A stretch of 64,000 nt of DNA from Tetraselmis striata (lineage: Eukaryota > Chlorophyta > Chlorodendrophyceae > Chlorodendrales > Chlorodendraceae). The first letter of the stretch is position 1. Each line of letters opens with the position of its first letter. Positions 22,038-33,707 of the stretch are shown piece after piece. Made by a program: the position numbers and the translations under genes. Location of the stretch: contig VCJN01002130.1 of the NCBI GenBank assembly GCA_006384855.1, positions 52,086 through 116,085 on the forward strand, in the 5' to 3' direction. The notes under the pieces were generated by a model. That model had not been told where the DNA came from. It searched no databases and worked only from the letters and a program-made list of their open reading frames with translations.

Positions 22038-25000
22038 ATGCTGAGTGGCCGATCGCGCTCCAACGAGTCAGACACCGTCGGCAGCAGTCGCCCGCCGCCG
22101 CACACCTCACCACCGTTCACCACCTACCTCCGCCCGGCAACAACACCCGCAAAATGGCGCCTGCGACCCATTAGTGAGCCTGCAGCCGTCGACATGGCCA
22201 TCCCCGCCGCCCGAGGCCACCCCGCACCAATCGCAGCGGCATCAGCGCGTTACACTCCGTCGGCGCCGGCCGGGATGGGGCTGCGTCGCGTTGCAGCGGT
22301 CGCTCGCCGGCTACCCCCTTCCTGGCCGCTCGCCCCCGTCGTGCCCGTGGCGAACTCCCTACGGCCGCAGGTGCAGGCACATATACAGGCGCAGTCGCAG
22401 GCGCAGGCACAGGCGCGGGCGCATTCGCAGGCCAAGACCTCGGCAAAGGCACAGGGGGCGGACTGGGTGTCGGACCTCAAGAAGGGGCTGCAGTTTGAGG
22501 CGCAGCACGGCTACACCAACGTGCAGGTGGGCTACTGGGCTGGGCTGGGCTGAACTGGGCTTCTCTGACGGCGCGCAGCTCTTCACCTGCTACTCATGTG
22601 GCTATCGCAGGCGACTTCCAATAGAAGGGGGGGCAACTTGTGGTCGCTAGCTGGGTGAGGTTATTTACTACTGTTCTTCCAGAGTAGGTGCCAAGTTACT
22701 TAGAACAGGACCTCTAGGTGACTCCATACCTCCACTATACATACACCCCGTTGATCTGATGTGGTGTCCCGAGCTCTAAACTTGCCAACTTTCACTCCAA
22801 CTCTCTGACAGTCCGGCAATGTTGGGTGCTTAAACCGGACAATCTCCACAGATACTAACCAAATTGGCGACTTCCGGATGATACCCAGCTCATTGGGCGC
22901 ACAGTTGCAGGCATTACTGCAACTGAAACCCCCCCCCCCCCCCCCCCACTCCCTCTCGCCCTTCGCCCCTCTCTGGCGCACGCAGGGCCGGCATGAGGTG
23001 TTCAGTGCCTTTGCGCGGCGAACCATGCACTTGCTAGTCGACGACCTGCGCAACGGAAGCGCCCCCTCGCAGGCGGCACCGGGCGCAGTGAGCCCCACAC
23101 CTTGGCCCCCGCCCCCCCCCCCACCCCCCCTTCCCCTTTCCCTTTCCCCCCAAGCGCCCCCGCACCACTGTCTGCCACGCTACCCCACGCACAGTGCCTG
23201 GCAGACACCCCTGCCTCCCAGCCATCCCCCCCCCCCCCCCCCCCCCCCCCAACCATCCACCCCGCGCGGGATTGACGTGCATGCATGGAATACTGCAGGA
23301 GCTGGAGCAGCTCTCGCAGGCGGTGGCCTCGTACCAGGACCTGCCCCCGTCGGACCGGCAGGCGCTGGTGGCGCAGATCCTCCGCACGCTGACCTCGATG
23401 GTATGGACCTCCCTCCCCTCCCCCCCCCCCCCCCTCCAAAGACCACTCGAACTCCGCATGGCCCTCGCCAGAGCATACCATGCAAGACCTACACACAGGC
23501 ACAGTTGTGCGCTTGCACGCGCATCGCGACGTCTCATGGTGGCGTGGGCCAGAGCGCCATGCAACTCATGCTGCCGTGTGCCCCGCCCAACCCCCTCCCC
23601 GGCCCCCATGCCTCGCCCTCATCTGTCCGCCCGCCTGCCAGCCCTCGCGCATGTACCTCAACACCGGCGCGACCCAGCATGCCGCGGGCAGACACCCCAG
23701 CGCAGCGGTCAGCAGCCGGCCGGCCGCCGCCGCTTGGGGCTCTGCGCCCAGCCCCCCTCCACCCGCCGAGGAGGAAGAGACAGCGGCGGCGACGGCGGCG
23801 GCAACGGCGGCGGGCGCATCGCCTGCTGGGGGCGCCTCCTCCGCCTGGGGGCGCTGGCTGAGCAGCGGACTGCCAGGGCAAGGCGCCGCCAACCCACCGG
23901 CCGCGGGCAGACACGCGCCGGAGACCCTGCCCGCGCGTGCCCTGGTTCCCTGTGCCCCCACCAGCGAGGCGCCGCCGGCCGCTGCGCTAGCCCCGACCCC
24001 AGCCGCACCGGCCGCCGCCGCGGAGGGGGTCTCCCTGGCGGACCGCTTTGAGCAGGAGGCGCGCTTGTGGGAGGAGCGGCAGGTCGCGAGGCGGGCGGCG
24101 GTGGGGGATTCGTTCCAGGTGGGGCGGGCCACCACGACCTGGGCGGCACCCAACCTTACCCCTCCGGCAACCCCCCCCCCCCCCCCTCCCCTTTCCGCCT
24201 TCAGCATTGCCAACCCCGCCGTCCCCGTCCCCGCCTCCTTTTGCGCCGTCCAGGGGGAGCAGCGCACAGAGGCCTGGCGGCAGCTCAGGAACGGCCGCCT
24301 CACCGCCAGCGCCTTCTCCAACGCGCTGGGTGAGCTGCCCTGGAGAGCCTGACGCCAGCGCATATTACTAACACTGCGAGGAAGAGCGCGCCCTGCCTGT
24401 CAGAGGCAAGGTGTAGACGTATAGCGGAGCCTTTGTGAATGTTGAGTCGACTCACCTACAAGCGGGTGCCGACACGCCTATAAGATCCGTTCTGATACGC
24501 CTCAAATTGGGCTTGCATGCAAGCCATACGGACATTCACTATAGGTCCGCTATCGTTTCGTCTGCGTTGGGCCCCGAGCAATTAGCGCAGGTTCTCATTC
24601 GCCGTGTTCTCAATACGGAGTCAGCACTCGTAGCGGAACCACCGTGATTGTGAACCATAGGCTGCATGCAAGCCCAATTCGAGGCTCACGCTGCGGGTTC
24701 TCACAGGCGCCCGTACAGGAGGTGCATCCTGTCTGCCAGAAGCAGCTGCCGGCGGGTCGCTTGGCGGCGGTGTTGTCGCATCTCACCGCGCCCGCGGCCG
24801 TGGCCCCCCGCAGGCTTCTGGAACCGCGGGGACTCCAACGGCCGCCGCGAGCTGTGGGAGGAGAAGCTGGGCCTGAGCGCGCCGTTCCAGGGCAACGAGG
24901 CCACGCGGTGGGGCAGCGCGCAGGAGGCGGCCGCGCTGGAGGAGTACCAGCGCCTCATGCAGCTGGACGTGAGCGAGGCCACCATGTTCAAGGCGCGCCC

Positions 25001-26723
25001 CGCGCCCACGTCACTTGCCAAAGCTCCATCGGCAAATAGATCTAAATGCTTCTGGCTCTGCTACACGTATCAAAGCTCTGGCGACCAGGGGGCGCTGGGA
25101 TGGCCATCGTGGAGCTCCGACTCTCCATGGTGTATAAGCCAATTGTGTGCCGTCAGGTGTGGAAGGACGACCCGGTGCACGACTGGATCGGCGCGTCTCC
25201 GGACGGCCTCATCTCGCCGCCGTCGCCGCCAGGTCCCCCCACCCCCCGGTTAGCATCGCCCTCAGCCGCGCCTTCAGCCCCGTCACTCCGACGCCTCGTA
25301 GTCGCCCCGCCGCCTGACACATCACCTCCTCGGAACTGTGGCTGCGCCGCTGGCAGGCGCTGCGGGCGGGGCCACCGGGCCCGGCGTGCTGGAGATCAAG
25401 TGCCCCTTCAACAAGGGCGAGCCGGAGCAGGCCGGTGCCGTACCGCTCGATGCCGTACTATTACATGCCCCAGGTGCCGCCTCCCCGCCCCATGCCCCAT
25501 GCTGGCGCCTGCGCTGATGCCGCTGTCTCCGCCATACCACAGCATTCCGCCGGGCCTAATACTAATCGGGTCGTATCAATAATAATCAGCTGTCTGGCGC
25601 CATCACGTTTGCGATTCCGTGTGGTGTGAAATGTGTTTTCATACATTTCGAGATAAACATAGTCTTTCCTGCCTGCACAAGGGGATTGAAAATATTCATA
25701 CATAGCGAAGCTACAGCGTGGTTACGGCGTCTAGGCCTGCACGCACGCACACATGAAGTACGGGGGCCGGCGCGGTAACAAGAACGCTGCCCTGCCTGTC
25801 AGGGCTCAAATGTAGACGAAGCTACGGCGGACCAATACCAAATGCTCTTCTAGCTAGGATGCATGCGAGCGAGCCCAATTTGAGGCTTATCATCAGGGTC
25901 TCCATAGGTGCATCGGCACGCGTCGCTGATTCGTGCATACCTGGCGTGCGCGCAGGTTCAGGGCCTCATGGCCATCTTTGACCGCGAGTGGTGCGACCTC
26001 TTCTCGTGGACCGTCAACGGGAGCAAGATCTACAGGGTGAGACGCCGCTCTGGACCCTAGCCGGCGGCGCTCTGCGCTACGTGTTGCGCTTGACATGGCG
26101 CGGCGTCCCACGTCTGCGAGCCAGCCCGTGCCTGCTCTTCCTCAGCATGCGGTCTGGCTTCTGTCAGGCTTGAATCTCACGGGAAGGTGGGGGGGGGGGG
26201 GGGGGGGGGGGGCTGAGGGTGCTGCTGCGGCGCTGCGCAGGTGACGAGAGACCGCGAGTACTGGGCGCTCATGCAGAGCATGCTCGCCGAGTTCTGGTGG
26301 CTGCAGGTCGTCCCAGCCAAGCACGCAATGCGGCGGGGTGAGAGCACCGATCGCCCCCGCAAAGAGCCCCCCCGGCCCCTCTGCCCTTGCGCACCACCAC
26401 CACCACCATCCTCCATCTGCAGGCATGGTCATGCATTTTAGTGCCTTCGCACCACTGGCCTCCAGGAGAGCCAATGCGGTAGTGAGGCGTGTATGCTTCC
26501 CTCCTGCTCGTCATGTAGTGGGGTCATGTACCCAGGTGCAGTGCGCGGCATTGGTCGTGCGTGTGCTGACCGCCCGCCATTCCTCTGCATGCTAGGTGGC
26601 GCGGAGGCAGCTGCCCAGTTCCTGCCCCCGAGCTCCCACCCACAGACGGAGCGCATAATATCGTGGAGCAAGCGCCTGGCGGCGGAGAGCCTCGTCATCC
26701 AGCCACACGGGCAGCAGCGCTAG
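22038..26723 (+). CDS. YqaJ/lambda-exonuclease-fold nuclease (frameshifted)
   Basis: Predicted PD-(D/E)XK nuclease of the YqaJ viral-recombinase type, with plant relatives annotated as restriction-endonuclease-like proteins. Eleven exons: 22038-22526, 22986-23087, 23299-23400, 23642-24118, 24254-24329, 24814-24992, 25157-25232, 25357-25473, 25956-26036, 26241-26337, 26596-26723 (about 640 aa). Residues 1-390 are Ala/Pro/Gln-rich and disordered, with a possible organelle-targeting start. The nuclease domain starts at GEQRTEAWRQLRNGRLTASA. Active-site candidates are D492 in GASPDGLI and E513/K515 in VLEIKCPF. The end carries YYYMPQ, VQGLMAIFDREWCDLFSW and EYWALMQSMLAEFWW, all typical. One extra base near 25430-25437 breaks the frame between NKGEPEQA and VPYRSMPYYYMPQ. 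Intron 6 appears to use a GC donor. Cellular role unknown; DNA end-processing is inferred from the fold. Confidence 0.85.
24391..24725 (+). mobile_element. MITE-like insert in intron 5 of the YqaJ-like gene
   Basis: It starts with ccctgcctgtcagag and tgtagacg and ends near aagcccaattcgaggctcac. Inside (about 24500-24527) the right-end sequence recurs inverted (cctcaaattgggcttgcatg). The same start and end sequences occur in intron 8 of this gene. Confidence 0.5.
25788..25920 (+). mobile_element. Shorter copy of the same element in intron 8
   Basis: It carries ccctgcctgtcagggc, tgtagacg, then gagcccaatttgaggctta and ataggtgcatc, in the same order and orientation as the intron 5 copy. About 200 bp of the middle is missing. 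Confidence 0.5.
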
Positions 26724-27292
26724 CTGGTGAGCAGCGCCGCTGCCCGTGCGGCTTCATCCGCGGGACGTGCGCCTCGCGGGCCGAGCCGTTCCGTGATCGG
26801 GCAAGAATGGCCGCGCCCCGGTGCAGCCCTGGTTCCTGCGCCCTACGCCCCAACTGGCGCAGCTCGTTATTTATCCTGGAGCTCGGCGGCGTAGATGATT
26901 TGTATTCTACGCACATCGGGCCAAGCGCGCATGATCCATGCCTCAGGACGCCCAGAGCAGCTTCACGGATCAACCGCCAATTGTCTCTTGATTTCGCTGC
27001 ACGCTGTGGCAGTGGTCCCGCAAGTGTTCGGATTTAAATTTGTCGAAGGTTTGCGCCAGCCCCAATAGGTCCACTACGCTTCCCTGGGGTGCGGAGCAAG
27101 GTCGGCAATCTCCCCACATTTGCCGCATCCCTAGTGTATATGTGGAAGGTGCGAGCCGGTGCGCTCTCTGTGGCCTATCGTAGATTGCACAGCGTGCCGA
27201 CGCGTACTCTATATTTCATTAATCTGCAGTGTCCGCGCGATAGTAGTCCAATATTGTATTTGTGCACTTTGATATTATTTATAGCATTATGC

Positions 27293-27328
<36 letters not shown>

Positions 27329-28539
27329 GGAAAAGGAACAACAACGTACCTGTAGTTATGCCGTCGGCATTTATAATCTTCATTATTCACCTACGCCATT
27401 CATTACATCATCATCAACACCGTTAAGGCCATCACAACTTGATTTTTTAATTAATATAAATGATAGCTGCCCCCCTCCCCTTTTCACCAAAATGAGCTCA
27501 TCTTGCATCTCTACTGCTGCGCGCTATACAACTCCGCAGATCGGACGAAGGTTGGAGCGCCTCTGGGGCGCGCACCGCGCTATGCATCATGTCAACTACC
27601 CCGACCCGCTGTTGATACTGATGCATCACTACTGCACCCCTCCACATAAGTCCGAGGCCCCGTTTTCGCCAAATCTGAGTTTACGAATAGATGGGCAGTT
27701 GAATGTAGGGTTTTTGACTTAACACCCTGCACGGTTATTGCACATTTATAATCAGCCTTTATCATCATAGGGTTTATTTAAACCCTATTACCCTTACAAC
27801 TGCGCCACATCACGAGTGGTCATGGCACCACATGGGGCGTTTCAAGTACTACCTGCACATCATTGGGGTTGGTACCCCACATGTGCTGCCACCGCGCACG
27901 TTCCGACATGGTTCAGGCTACAAACAACGTAAGAATAGGTCGAACCATTCCAGTCATCCAGTGCCACTCGGCTTGCGGTGATGTGCGATGGGCATCTAGC
28001 CACGCATCACTATAGGAAAGCTTCGCTTTACGACAAGGAGGAGGTGAGAACCTTCTCATGCGTGCGTGTGCAAGGATTGCAGCAACATTTCCCCTGTGAT
28101 TTGGCTCGGTAGCCAGCGAAATCCATAAATAGGGCTTGTCCCATGCCCTGAATAACCTAGTTTCAATACCATACGCGAATGCTGGATAGGTATAATTGCA
28201 AGTACCAAGGGTGGTGTGGTATGAGTACGGGGGAGCTTTGTCCCATGGTTATATATGCACATGGATGGCGCAACACGCGGTTTTGAAGCGCTAATAAGGG
28301 CCACCGATCTGTGCTTTTGTCTCAAGGTGAAAGTGCTGGTGGGAATGGCTACCACGTGGCAATATCCGGTCTAGCGCGCCGTCACAGCATATCTCCCAAT
28401 AAGGCATACTACCCTTAGCAACATGCATGCACGCGTGCACTGACGGCCTCGATGCAGCCATGAATGGTTGCATGTGCATGTCGATTGAATCCCCGAAACC
28501 CGGACTTGTGTGGAGTGGTGTATGTACCATTGTGGAGTG
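26724..28539. other. Gene-poor region with a (GT)n run
   Basis: No supported gene. A GT microsatellite lies at about 27294-27327. A short palindrome, agggtttatttaaaccct, lies at about 27769-27786. Confidence 0.5.
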
Positions 28540-28853
28540 GTGTATATACCAGGGTTGGGCTGCAGTCCACTTTCCAGTACTGCAGGCTGCAGTGCAGTAC
28601 TGCAGGCTGCAGGCAGGTTGCAGTGCAGGCTGCAGTACTGCAGGCTGCGGGCAGGCTGTAGTAGCACTGAAACTGTTGATTATAGGGAACGGCGGGACAG
28701 TGAAGGGCATATATTTGGGGAACTTTGGGTAACTGCACTGCAGCCCCTTTTCGGGAAGTACTGCAGGCTGCAGTGCAGTAGCTTAACTGCAGGCTGCAGT
28801 TTCTGCAGTCTGCAGTGCAGTAGATACTGCAGTCCAACCCTGGTATATACCAT
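28540..28853. mobile_element. MITE-like element with ctgcag-rich interior
   Basis: Terminal inverted repeats: left tatataccagggttgggctg at about 28543, right end the inverse (ccaaccctggtatatacca at about 28834). The interior is packed with ctgcag, tgcaggctgcag and actgcagt units in both orientations, so each strand can fold on itself. Just left, a 22-bp unit (tgtggagtggtgta...) is duplicated at 28507-28550. No coding capacity. Confidence 0.65.
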
Positions 28854-28906
28854 CTTATTATTATTGCTTTACCTGTAGTGGTTATTCCAGGCCCGTATCT
28901 TTTACC

Positions 28907-28907
<1 letters not shown>

Positions 28908-28947
<40 letters not shown>
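28908..28947. repeat. Poly-C run, about 40 bases
   Basis: This is the longest homopolymer in the window; its true length is probably uncertain in the assembly. Confidence 0.9.
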
Positions 28948-29074
28948 TTTACTGCTGGGACCTACAAGTTTTAAACAAAAAATCAGGTCGAGATATGGCC
29001 TGAAATGTTTTATCATTTCCCCAAATGCTCATAATTACTAATAGATAATACGGTATGCTCCAGGGTTGTGCTAA

Positions 29075-29275
29075 ACATCGGCCAAGTTCGGTTAGGACAG
29101 AACTAAATTCACAGAGTTGGGCCGAATACTACAATTAGCGGACTGAACGAACGGAACCGCAGGTCGGACTGAACCGAAAAACTGACTTGTCCGAACTAAG
29201 TGTCTGAACCGGGCTGAGTTCGGTCCGAACTCCCACAGAACTGCGATCGGACTGCAGTCTGAATATGCCTAGAAC
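29075..29275. repeat. Degenerate simple repeat of gttcgg/ccgaac and cggactgaac
   Basis: Short words such as ggttcg, cggac, ctgaac and ccgaac recur with drift across about 200 bp. It looks like an eroded simple repeat. Confidence 0.5.
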
Positions 29276-30419
29276 TGGCTGGTGCGGTGTCCAATTTGAA
29301 ATGCATTGGCAACATGTTATGGCAACAGTTCGTAATGGAACGGAAAATAGTAAATGTGTTGGTGTCTATGCCCCTTGCCCTCCCGGCCTCACGGGCAACC
29401 ATCTAGGTCATCTATGCAGGCGTATCATCATATTCTGAAGCGAGTTAGAAGTCTCCTGCCACTCCTCCACTTGTTTCTCCAGCAGGGTGAGCTGGCCAGC
29501 ATCGCGTGCCTTGCCCCCGCAGACAGGCAGCCCCTGGTTGCATGCCGCCGCGATGGAACATGCCTACTCCTCCGCAGGTGAAGGTATCTCCAGATTGCTG
29601 GAGATGGCGGTGTTGGACGTGTTCTCGCCGTATTGCTGCAGCAGGTTGTCTTGGATCTCAGTGGCTGTATCCACGTTGTTGGTAATGAGGACGTGTGTGG
29701 CCATGATCTCCACTCCCGTTTTGTTACGCAGGCTTTGAGGAACCAGATCTGCTAAAGAGAGAACGCGCTCACATTACTCTATCTGGCTAGATGATGCAGA
29801 GCAGAATATGGCCGCTCTTGACTGGAGCGGTGAATTTGATGACCTTGGCGCATGCATGCATGCATGCATGCCTCAGGGCCGATCAACCCTTGGGGAACTT
29901 CTCCGTCAAAGTGATGCAAGCCTGCAGCCTGTCAGCGATGATTTTGAAGTTGAACACCTGAAAGCACGACATGCAACATCAATGCATCGGGAATCACATC
30001 ACATTATATATCAGAGCCATGCAAGGACAATAGCATACACAAATAGACAGCAACATTGGAAAGAGCATGAACTTTCCAGTCCAGTCATTGCTTTTGCAAG
30101 CAGTGCCCTGGCATTGCAAGATCCGTTGATATTGTGCGCAAAATATATGGTGATGGAAGGGGCCTGTAGCTTCAAAACAGAGCAACCACACAGTGACACA
30201 GTCACTGCCTCACAAGGACCCGTGTGGCGGTAGAAAGGTTCCCGCCGCCATATATACTTCCCCGCCGCGATCACACGCCAGCACAAGCCAAACTCCGTCA
30301 GCACATGCTTCATGAGAGGGGCAATGTCCCCGCATGCGGAAGAGTCCTCGCATGAGACAATGCCGGCGTGCTAGTGATGCCAGTGTGACAATTACAGGAG
30401 TATACGGTAAACTACGAGT
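29276..30419. other. Intergenic, no supported gene
   Basis: A 141-codon plus-strand frame (29808-30233) and shorter frames exist, but they lack family likeness and splice context. A gcat tandem run sits at 29851-29870. Confidence 0.4.
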
Positions 30420-30546
30420 TAGTACCAGTACTATGCGTACGAGGATTAGTACGATATGTACCTGAGACTAGGAGTACATGTACCATATAATGCTGCCATT
30501 TAGCAAGGGTTGTTCTTTCGAGACGAATGTCGCCTCGATTGTTTCA
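30420..30546 (+). repeat. Direct repeat, copy 1
   Basis: It aligns with 31294-31427: agtacca-tact, tagtacgatatgt, atgagacta/cctgagacta, taccatataat, ttgttctttcgagacgaatg, tcgattgttt. Spacing is about 875 bp. It could be a pair of decayed terminal repeats or two copies of one dispersed repeat. Confidence 0.6.
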
Positions 30547-30635
30547 CTGATTATCGAGGCCTGACCTTCGATCTACGGACCTAGAGGTCACCGTCGTTTC
30601 GATCCCCAGTGTTGTCGAGAATTGATATCTCGCCG

Positions 30636-30662
30636 GGGGGGGGGGGGGGGGGGGGGGGGGGT
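30636..30662. repeat. Poly-G run, about 26 bases
   Basis: A homopolymer between the two direct-repeat copies. Confidence 0.9.
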
Positions 30663-31293
30663 CACAGCGCATGTAAATATGGGGGACATGCCTACTTTTT
30701 TATGGATACAACATCGACCACTACGAAATACCCACAGGTTTCGAGATTCCACACTCAGGTTTCGACTAGAAATGAAACTGAAAAACAAACTTCGGTTGTG
30801 TAAGACGATTTTAGCAATGAAATGTAACTGAGCAAGTTGCTTTGAAAGGGCATGTCAGTTCCTTAAAAGTAGACATTCGAATACTGCACGGATTCATCAC
30901 GGACCATAGCTTTAAAAGTAGTATGGAGTGTTGGCAGATGATCCGTGCGTTGTGGTAATCTGACAATATACGAGTACACGATATAGTACGCTGGCTCTTG
31001 GGAACTTTGTTGTCAGCCAGCCCGCTGAGTTCCGCCATCACAGGTCGCGCACGCGGCGGGGGTTGTTGCAGCGAGTCTATGCTTGCGTGCATGGTACCTT
31101 GGGCGGCATTCTCTCTGCCGGAGTGCAGACGGCCAAGTCTGATGCGTCTGCCCGTGCTCACTCCGCACCCTCTTCTGGTGTTGCTTCCACCTTGTTGTAG
31201 TGGACGTTTCCTGTTGCCTTATTGGGTGGATTTCTGATCGCCTTTTGCAGCTAACTCGTGAAACTATGATATCTTAGACATAAAACGATTATT

Positions 31294-31427
31294 TAGTACC
31301 AATACTCTGTTTACGAGTACTAGTACGATATGTGACATGAGACTACCAGTTTATGTAGGTACCATATAATAATGCTACCATGTGGCAAGAGTTGTTCTTT
31401 TGAGACGAATGTCATCTCGATTGTTTT
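31294..31427 (+). repeat. Direct repeat, copy 2
   Basis: Partner of 30420-30546. It ends where the hAT-like coding remnant (minus strand) begins to be readable. Confidence 0.6.
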
Positions 31428-32240
31428 ACCACATCGTCCAGCAACCGCGATCGATAAAATGGATATCCAGCGACGAAATAAGGTTGTCCTTCGTCTTCCT
31501 GGACATCCACAGGTCGAAGGCGATGGCAACACCCATGACACCAGCTAGCGGCCTCTCTTGAGTCTTTCGACCCTTCTCATGCATGTCAGGCAGCAGGGTG
31601 TCGCACAACTTCCGGCGGGTCGGCAGCGGCATCGTTGCATAAAGAAGCCACACGAAGGCCTTGCAAAATGGGTTCTCGACGATGGCGGGAGAAGGGGAGT
31701 CGACAAAAGATGACGAGGATGGCAAGCATGCGCTAGATAAACTCGACCTTCGGGTCGCCTAGCTTCCGCCTCTTTGTCTGCGAGAAGTGGCCCCAAATTG
31801 TGTTGTTGGCGGCGGCATGCTATTCGTGGCGCAAGTCGGGACAACCGATGTCGTCGAAGCGTCCGCAAGGGCGTCATCGGAATCTTCAATCTTCGTGCAT
31901 AGCTGCGCGAGTGCAAAAACGAAGAGTTAGCAACGCCACAACACGTACAACATCAAGTTAGCATTGCGTCATCGGGCAAGCAGCATGCATGGCGGAGAGC
32001 AGCGACCGTAGCTTCGCAAACTCATCGGGGTGATGGTACAGCTTGACGTGTTTTTCAGTCCGGTGTTGCCACTGCTGCCGTTGTACTTTAACCGAGATTA
32101 GCGAGCTCGTCGTCTTTCGTGCGGGATGGTGCTGGCTGCGCCCGAAAGTGCGCATCTGAATCGTAATGCCGCGCCTGCTTGTCGTTGCAGCACAAAACGA
32201 ACTGATGGTATAGGGTTTGGTGTCTCGCGGCGTGGCAAAC
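31428..32240 (-). mobile_element. hAT-like transposase relic (BED finger plus DUF659-like part)
   Basis: On the minus strand, around 32090-32000, mixed frames spell a BED-type zinc-finger end (GNTGLKN then HVKLYHHPDEFAKL). Around 31690-31450 one frame reads NPFCKAFVWLLYATMPLPTR, TLLPDMHEKGR and VAIAFDLWMSRKTKDN then LISSLDIHFIDRGCW. The phrase FDLWMSRK...D.HF is typical of hAT-superfamily transposases. Frame changes and the lack of a catalytic or dimerisation region show a truncated relic. Confidence 0.5.
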
Positions 32241-32837
32241 AAAGCATACGACTCTTAGGCCCTTAGCCTTGTAAGTACAGTCATCCTTGCTCTCTGGCGT
32301 TGGATGATCACCCGAGACATAGAACCCCCACTATTACTCCACTTCCGCTTCCGGTCGTTCTCCAGTCATCGTGCCAGATGCGATGTGCCATATCGACGCG
32401 GTAGGTAATTAAACGCATTGTCGCCGGGGGGCGCGTTTCCAGTGTGATGTTGGCTGTTCGAATCATCAGGTTGTTTTGGTTCGAGCAATAAGTCAATTTA
32501 TAATCCAAGTCGGTGATTTTATCGTGGGTTGCTGTATAAAGGAAGCAAGGTAAGAAAACATAGCGGTAACTACTCTCAAAGTCCAGAAAACACGATCACA
32601 ACCATATTGTGATATTGTGATATTGTGCTTGGGCCAAGTTGCAAAATTGATTAGGGAAGGGTGTCATTTCCAACTTGTTTGCTGAAATTGAAACATGGCA
32701 AAGGGGTAGGGGCGGGGCCCGGGTGGCACCGGGGCACAGTCAGTAGTATTCTATTCCGGTGCATTATCGATGTCTAGGAAAAACCATTTCGGGGGCGGGG
32801 TGAGTATTGCATTCGTAATCCCCGTACTGCCAATCAG

Positions 32838-33080
32838 CGGTAGTCGCTCGTTCTGGCGACTACCCGTAATTCTTAGGAAAATCACAGCGCTATTGATCGC
32901 GTGATGGAAAGAGGCGGGGTGTGGAAACGAAAAGGATGGCCGGATGCTTTAGCTGTAATTACACTACATGTGTTCCATACTATGGTCAGAGATGGAGGGC
33001 CCAAAGAACATCTCAGTCTGAGCAGTGGAGAGCAGCATACTAGCACGTTGTAATCAATTTCAATTTTACCACTATATGAT
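32838..33080 (+). repeat. Dispersed repeat, copy 2
   Basis: Partner of 8053-8310 in the same orientation (see that entry). Confidence 0.6.
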
Positions 33081-33221
33081 CGAATTGCGTCCGACTTTAT
33101 CGCGTGCAACGCACATGGCGCAAGTCTTGCCAAGCCATCGAGTATGCCGTAAGTTTTACACTCGCGGTCAGAAACCGCAAAAGCCTCGTGCGAAGGACAT
33201 GCCCCCAAGTACCGCCCACGC

Positions 33222-33707
33222 GTGATGGCACGCACTTTCCCCCACTTGATCCTCGCGGAGGCCAAGCGCGGCTTGCCCGATAGCTCCACTCGTCCACTGT
33301 TTTGCTGCAAGTCCAATGGTTGCATCGCCAAGCTCCTCCGTTCTGGCCAGTTAAAGACCAAGCATGGCATTCCCTCGCATCCGCCTCCGTCCTTCCCGAG
33401 CACCTCCGCTTCCCCACCCCCCGATAACGGCCTTGACTTTGCGACCACGGTGGCTTTCACTCGGCGTGTCATCCACGGCAACGGCCAGAAGGCATCGTGG
33501 GACGAGTTATCGAAGAGAGTCAACCGGTGTTTCAAATCCAGCGAGATTAAGTCGTGCCATGTTCCCACCGACTACGAAAATTTGGGCAAGAACGTCGAGG
33601 GTGGCGACACACGGCATGCGTATGGGTGGTTGTGCTTCATTGAGAGCGGCAGCTGCGTATGGGTAGGTCCCACCGCCCATGGCCCATGCTTAACATGTCG
33701 ACTATAG
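33222..33707 (+). other. Unrecognised open segment
   Basis: A 161-codon frame with non-repetitive composition (for example KASWDELSKRVNRCFKSSEI). It has no recognised family, no clear splice partners and no orthologue I know. It follows dispersed-repeat copy 2, so it may be the coding remnant of that transposon. Confidence 0.2.

Noticed and set aside
22038-26723. A viral or prophage insertion because of the YqaJ domain
   Set aside because: The gene has ten introns, and plants carry nuclear homologues of this fold; there are no viral neighbours.
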